Shown here one piece after another: positions 59,435 to 64,000 of a stretch of DNA of 64,000 nt. The stretch is taken from assembly GCA_013365365.1 (NCBI GenBank), contig JABVXU010000214.1, forward strand, positions 26,593 to 90,592. Reading direction: 5' to 3'. Origin of the DNA: Cruorifilaria tuberocauda. Taxonomy: Eukaryota > Nematoda > Chromadorea > Rhabditida > Onchocercidae. Below the pieces are notes generated by a model. It was not told the origin of the DNA, searched no databases, and was given only the letters and a program-made list of their open reading frames with translations. Each line of letters begins with the position of its first letter. The first letter of the stretch is position 1. The position numbers and the translations under genes are program-made.

Positions 59435-62400
59435 AGACAATAGTTTATCTAATTTGAAAATTTTCAAGGCATTTCATTCTGTTTATTTCATATCGTTCAT
59501 TCCCAATTATCAACTAATTTCTCAAAACTATTCTTCTTTCTATTGTTTGTTTCTAATCACTTCAAGAATTATCATACAATAGGAAAGAAACATCAAAGCG
59601 ATGATAACAGAAGGTGCTCGACTGATAACGATGCAAGAAAATTTTCAAAAATGATTATTTTTGAGACGTTTCATCAAATTGAAGAGCAAATTTTGATGAA
59701 TGAAATGAAGTATTAAAAAATTACTTTTCATTAAATTCAATCATAAAGTATATAAGAAACTAACAAATATGAAATGAAAATAATTATAAAAAAAGAAATT
59801 GTTAAGAATTCATAGTTTAACAGAGAGTAAAATTTTTGGAAAAAGAGGAACAGCTGTTGTTGTTGTTTTTTTCCTTTTGAATGGAAAGCAAAAAGAAAAA
59901 TGAGAGAAAGCAAGGGCGGAAATGGTTGCAATCTGTGAGATGCAAAAGCGCTTGAATACATGCACTCTCAATCATCAATGTAATACTTGAAGGATGGCAT
60001 TTGGGAGTGAAAATCAATGAAAATTTAAGAATGAGCTGATTCATTGATAAATTGTGAAAGAAAAGGCGGATGGGAAGATTTGAGCGGAAGAGAGTGATAA
60101 GTTATTGGAATGATATTGATAATGAATAGTATAGTGATCGTGAAATAGTATAATTGAAACTAATAAGAATTTAACAACGAGATTTATAGGTTGGAAAGGG
60201 AAAATGATGTTACTACAAAATAGGATAAATGAGCGGGTGACAAAATTTGCTGAAATGATATTGATAAATGATGGCATGCATGATCATGCGTGTATTAGAC
60301 AGCAATTTGAATGATAACTATATGATTTAATTATGATTTATTCAACTAAATGAATATCTCACATATTTCATTATCACTTAAATTTTATTACCACATTCAT
60401 TTAGTTATTAAAATATATGGATTTGGTGTTTATTTAATTATACAATAAATATTAATACATCAATTAAGGAAAAAATGAAACAAAAAAATGCTTTTTCACT
60501 GAAATATTTTATTAAAAATAAAAAATTCTAAAAATTATATAATCAAAGTTTGATAAATGAATCTCATCTATAAGGTTTTTCAGTAACTTTTGTGTTTCAT
60601 TAAAGTAAGCATAATTATTGACTTACGGAATTTTAAAATTTCCTTCCTTTTATTTTCTTAAATGAAATTTTTTAACGGAAAAAACTTTTCAAAGAGAAAA
60701 CGAGAAAAATGCGTTGAAAATTAGTTGCGACAATCAAGTACAATAAAAGTACGATAATTAAAGTGAAAAATTCAACTTTCAGTGGTTAAAATTCTTCCCG
60801 GCGCTGATATTTAATACTAGGTACTTTAAACTTTTTAATTGCTTCGATCCAATTAATATTGACTGAAATATTACTTATATTATGTTTATGGAATGAGAAA
60901 GAAATAGATTATAATGAATAAAGAACATCTTCTCAAATTTTAATTCTAATTTCACTCCTCGTCTTTTGTCATTTCTTATTCCTTTTACATTGTTCCACTT
61001 CTCAACTTAACAATTCTTCATGTCAGATAAAAAGTTCAAATAAGATAAGCTTAAACGATTTAAAACATCAAATCTATCTTCGAATGGCTGCAAAACAAGA
61101 TAACATCAAGCATATCATTTGTCAAACTACACTTTCCAATAACTTTCAAAAATTTTATGCTTTGACATTTCATAATTTCTTATAAAGTAATCATTCTCGA
61201 AATTTCTCGTCATTTCTATTTCGCTTTTAGAACTCTCAAGACTGTCCTTCCGTTCATTGCAACAATTTACAGACTTCAATATTTCACAGAACTTTTCCAA
61301 TCTAATTGTGTCAAAAAAGAAAACGTTGGAGAAAAATGTTGGAAATTATTACTGCAAAATGATTGCAGTTGCAATGGGTAACTATTATCAATATTGATTT
61401 CATTCTTATTCTTAATGCTAATTACTAATATCAAATAGCAATATAATGGAATTTATTATGAAGTTCCTCTTACGTTTCTGTCTTTAAAGATATGAGAATT
61501 TCGGCGAAAAAAGAAATTTCGAAATAAGTCTAAGTAAGCAATAAAATGTATACATGTTAATATAAATTGCAACAAACTATTTTAATTAAAATCATTTTTT
61601 AATATTCTCAAATTGTGCAGCAAAATAAACTAGCAGATGTTCAAAAATCATTATTAATTAATTTATTATCCACAAGAAGCATTTATCATTTAAAGAAATC
61701 TGAAGTTTTGATTGAGAAAATGATATTATTCTGGTCTAGATGGTTCGAAATCAAAATGATTCGTAGAATTTCAAAAGTAAATTAATTAAATTTATGCTAA
61801 TAAAACCTAATGAGTCAAATTCGTTCCAAAAAAAAAGAATCTTAAATCATGAATTTTACAATTATACAAAGAAATGTGGAAAAAAAAACCATACATACCT
61901 TTCTTTATTAACAATTTTTGTTAATACTAAAAGTGTTAACTTGTATTCTCAGATAAATTATTCGGAAAACTTCCTTTATATTTTGAAGATTAATTTCAAT
62001 TAAACTTTATAAATAATTATATTAATTTTCCAGATTTAACTCCTCATTTAGCTAATTATTATTTTAATTAACAATATTAGCTTTATTCTTCCGATTAATT
62101 AAATAACATTTATCTATTGCCGGAAATTGTGGACAATATGGTGATTGAGTATTTGATAAAATGATATATTATAATAATTTAATTACATTTCTTGAATTCA
62201 TCTCTCCCTTTTCAATAATTTCAATGAATGAATTTTGCTAATATATTCGAAGCTATAAATTTACTTCAAAAACATTGCATGAGATCAAAAACGAAGTTTA
62301 ACGAGCATGTGTAGAATGCTGACTGTGAAATATTTGATTTAATACTGTTATGATAATTATTAATAATTAATTGTAATATGTGATTACATGTGAGATGAAT

Positions 62401-63295
62401 GCTTGAAATATAGGGAATTCGAGAAAAGTTTCTTAAATTTTTATGTTCTCTCTTGATGAGAGGATAAATAAGACTTGAATTTGATAAAAACATATGTGAT
62501 AAGTGATAGGAAAGATATGTTAAAGGATACAAAACTGCCAAATTATCGTTGATGGTAATTACATTAAATCCTTCGCCATCATTTCACATATCCGAATTTC
62601 TAATTATTTCACGCAAATTTATAATTTGTAATTAAATTTAATTTAAAAAGTAGAACTTTTAAATGTCTAAAATCCTTTATTTAATTTGCTAATTTAAAGA
62701 AAAAATGAAGAGAAGAAGCAAATAATTCCTTAATAAGCACAGTTATTTGAATGTAATTCCATTAGAAAAACCTGAAATGCAAAAAATATTAAAATGACTG
62801 TTATCAAGAAAAAAAAGAATTGGTAGAGAAATAAGAAAAGAAAAAAAGCTGGGAGGTATGAAATAGAAGAGAATTCAAAAAAGGAAGAGACATAAGGAAA
62901 AAAAGATCAAGATCAAAAAAACTATTAAAACAAAGGGACAAATGAATTACTTATTCATCCGTGAAAGCTCGATACCAATTTTCTACTTGCAGAAGAGCGA
63001 AAAGGATTGATATCTGCTGATTACATATTATCTTCGTTTCAACAAATAGCTTCAGATTACACTCAATTAAACTCTGCTCACCCCATCGTCACCATCATAT
63101 GCTCCTTATGTAAGCTAACTCATTTAATCAGTTTGTTAATTGAATTTTGGGATGAATAAACAGTGAAAGGGAAGGAAATGAAAGAGAGAAAGAAGTTTGC
63201 ACCATAAGAAAGACAACAAATTCGTGGAAAAATATGAACAGGATGATAATAACATATACAATTATAGTACATACAGTATGTGTGCATGTTTCAGT

Positions 63296-63345
63296 GTGAT
63301 GTGTGTGTGTGTGTACATATAGTACATGCTCTGTGTGTGTGTGTG
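63296..63345. repeat. (GT)n microsatellite, two blocks
   Basis: Two GT runs (about 63299-63314 and 63332-63345) are separated by ACATATAGTACATGCTC. Confidence 0.85.
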
Positions 63346-63460
63346 AGGAGAAATTGATTAAGCTACTCTTTTCCCTTCCCCCAGTTCTTCCTGCTGTTTG
63401 ACGATTTTCACTTTCATTTGTTAAACTGATTATTCATTAGGAGAAAATTTCTTGTTATTG

Positions 63461-63519
63461 TTATCACTGGGATGAGAGAGATAACGAATGTTATCACCAG
63501 GATGTTGAGAGAACGAATG
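63461..63519. repeat. Two-copy tandem repeat of about 29 bp
   Basis: TTATCACTGGGATG...AACGAATG is followed by TTATCACCAGGATG...AACGAATG, then a truncated third copy (CTATCGATCACC). The second copy is slightly shorter. Confidence 0.6.
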
Positions 63520-63677
63520 CTATCGATCACCAATTTTTTGAGATGTTCAGAAATGAAGTAATTAATTAGTGAAATAATTAATTGAAATAGCGAAAATTGG
63601 AGTGATGAATATATTTCTATTCTAAAATATTATTAAGTATCCACTGAAATAGGAAAAGAACCGATAGGAAGAGATGA

Positions 63678-63878
63678 AAGGATGAAATTCGTTCGCGAAT
63701 TCCAGAAAACATTCCCGGATTCCAGCGCACAGTAACAGCAGAATCAAGTGACCATCGGAGTGTTGTGGTCACATCCGGGCGGACATGCCTGTCCACCACA
63801 CCTGGACAGCATGCTAACGAAGCATCTCCCCCCTCCTCCTTATCAGTATTCCATCCATCAGAACGACGAAAATGCAAA
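63678..63878 (+). CDS. Candidate exon near right edge, strand uncertain
   Basis: A GC-richer island is open on the plus strand from 63678 to a good donor (TGCAAA|GTAACG) after 63878. It reads ...RIPENIPGFQRTVTAE..., then a Ser/Thr/Pro/His-rich part ending PSERRKCK. A possible acceptor is TTCCAG ending at 63705. The acceptors lack a good pyrimidine tract. The complementary frame on the minus strand (Met at 63877 to 63617) is also open, so the strand is not settled. No domain is recognised. If plus, the gene continues beyond the window. Confidence 0.35.
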
Positions 63879-64000
63879 GTAACGGTGTGATCGAAGTGCT
63901 ATTGTAGCTGTAATGTAATATCCCGTTGTAGAAATCCTTCCACCACCGATTAATTCCTCTTTTTATCACTACCTTTCTCTTCAAGCACATCGTTACCTAA

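Larger units (their letters stand above)
56263..63677. other. Long gene-poor region
   Basis: AT-rich DNA upstream of the mutarotase-like gene. No exon with credible splice context was found. Notable islands are the CA-rich tract and TATA-containing patch at 58915-59160, inverted repeats at 59401-59434, GT repeats at 63296-63345 and a short tandem repeat at 63461-63519. ORFs at 59737-60277 (minus) and 61794-62541 look like chance. Confidence 0.5.

Overview
The window looks like AT-rich nuclear DNA from a parasitic nematode, most likely a clade III (filarial or other spirurid) worm. The genes consist of short exons separated by AT-rich introns. Acceptors are of the TTTCAG / TTTTAAG type, and some start codons lie a few bases after such an acceptor, as in spliced-leader trans-splicing. 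No bacterial operon, phage, CRISPR array or intact transposon was seen. All multi-exon models below were spliced by hand from six-frame translation, splice consensus and phase matching. They have not been checked against transcripts or databases.

Layout from left to right. A partial minus-strand first exon lies at the left edge, followed by about 8 kb of gene-free DNA. A six-exon minus-strand rhodopsin-type GPCR of the nematode peptide-receptor kind occupies 8378-11296. A gene-poor stretch follows, with a few isolated candidate exons. A seven-exon minus-strand coiled-coil protein lies at 20392-23833. A small plus-strand secreted Tyr-rich protein with two possible last exons begins at 28723. 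A plus-strand candidate neuropeptide precursor with three copies of a Tyr-Ser-Trp motif lies at 33199-34961. A 31-bp minisatellite and a decayed tRNA gene follow near 36 kb. An eight-exon minus-strand trypsin-family protease (36781-40412) is divergent from a 19-exon plus-strand single-pass membrane protein (42262-50366). The approximately 1.85 kb between them carries GATA-factor-like sites and palindromes. A minus-strand galactose mutarotase-like gene (51733-56199) follows, whose active-site residues appear to be replaced. The right end is mostly gene-free with simple repeats, a TATA-containing GC-richer patch at 59 kb and a candidate exon at 63.7 kb.

The genes do not form an evident pathway. 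Several products are secreted or at the cell surface (receptor, peptide precursor, protease, membrane protein). The most notable points are the YSW peptide precursor, the apparent mutarotase pseudoenzyme with an unresolved reading-frame conflict, the protease with an unusual specificity pocket, and the unrecognised 760-residue membrane protein.
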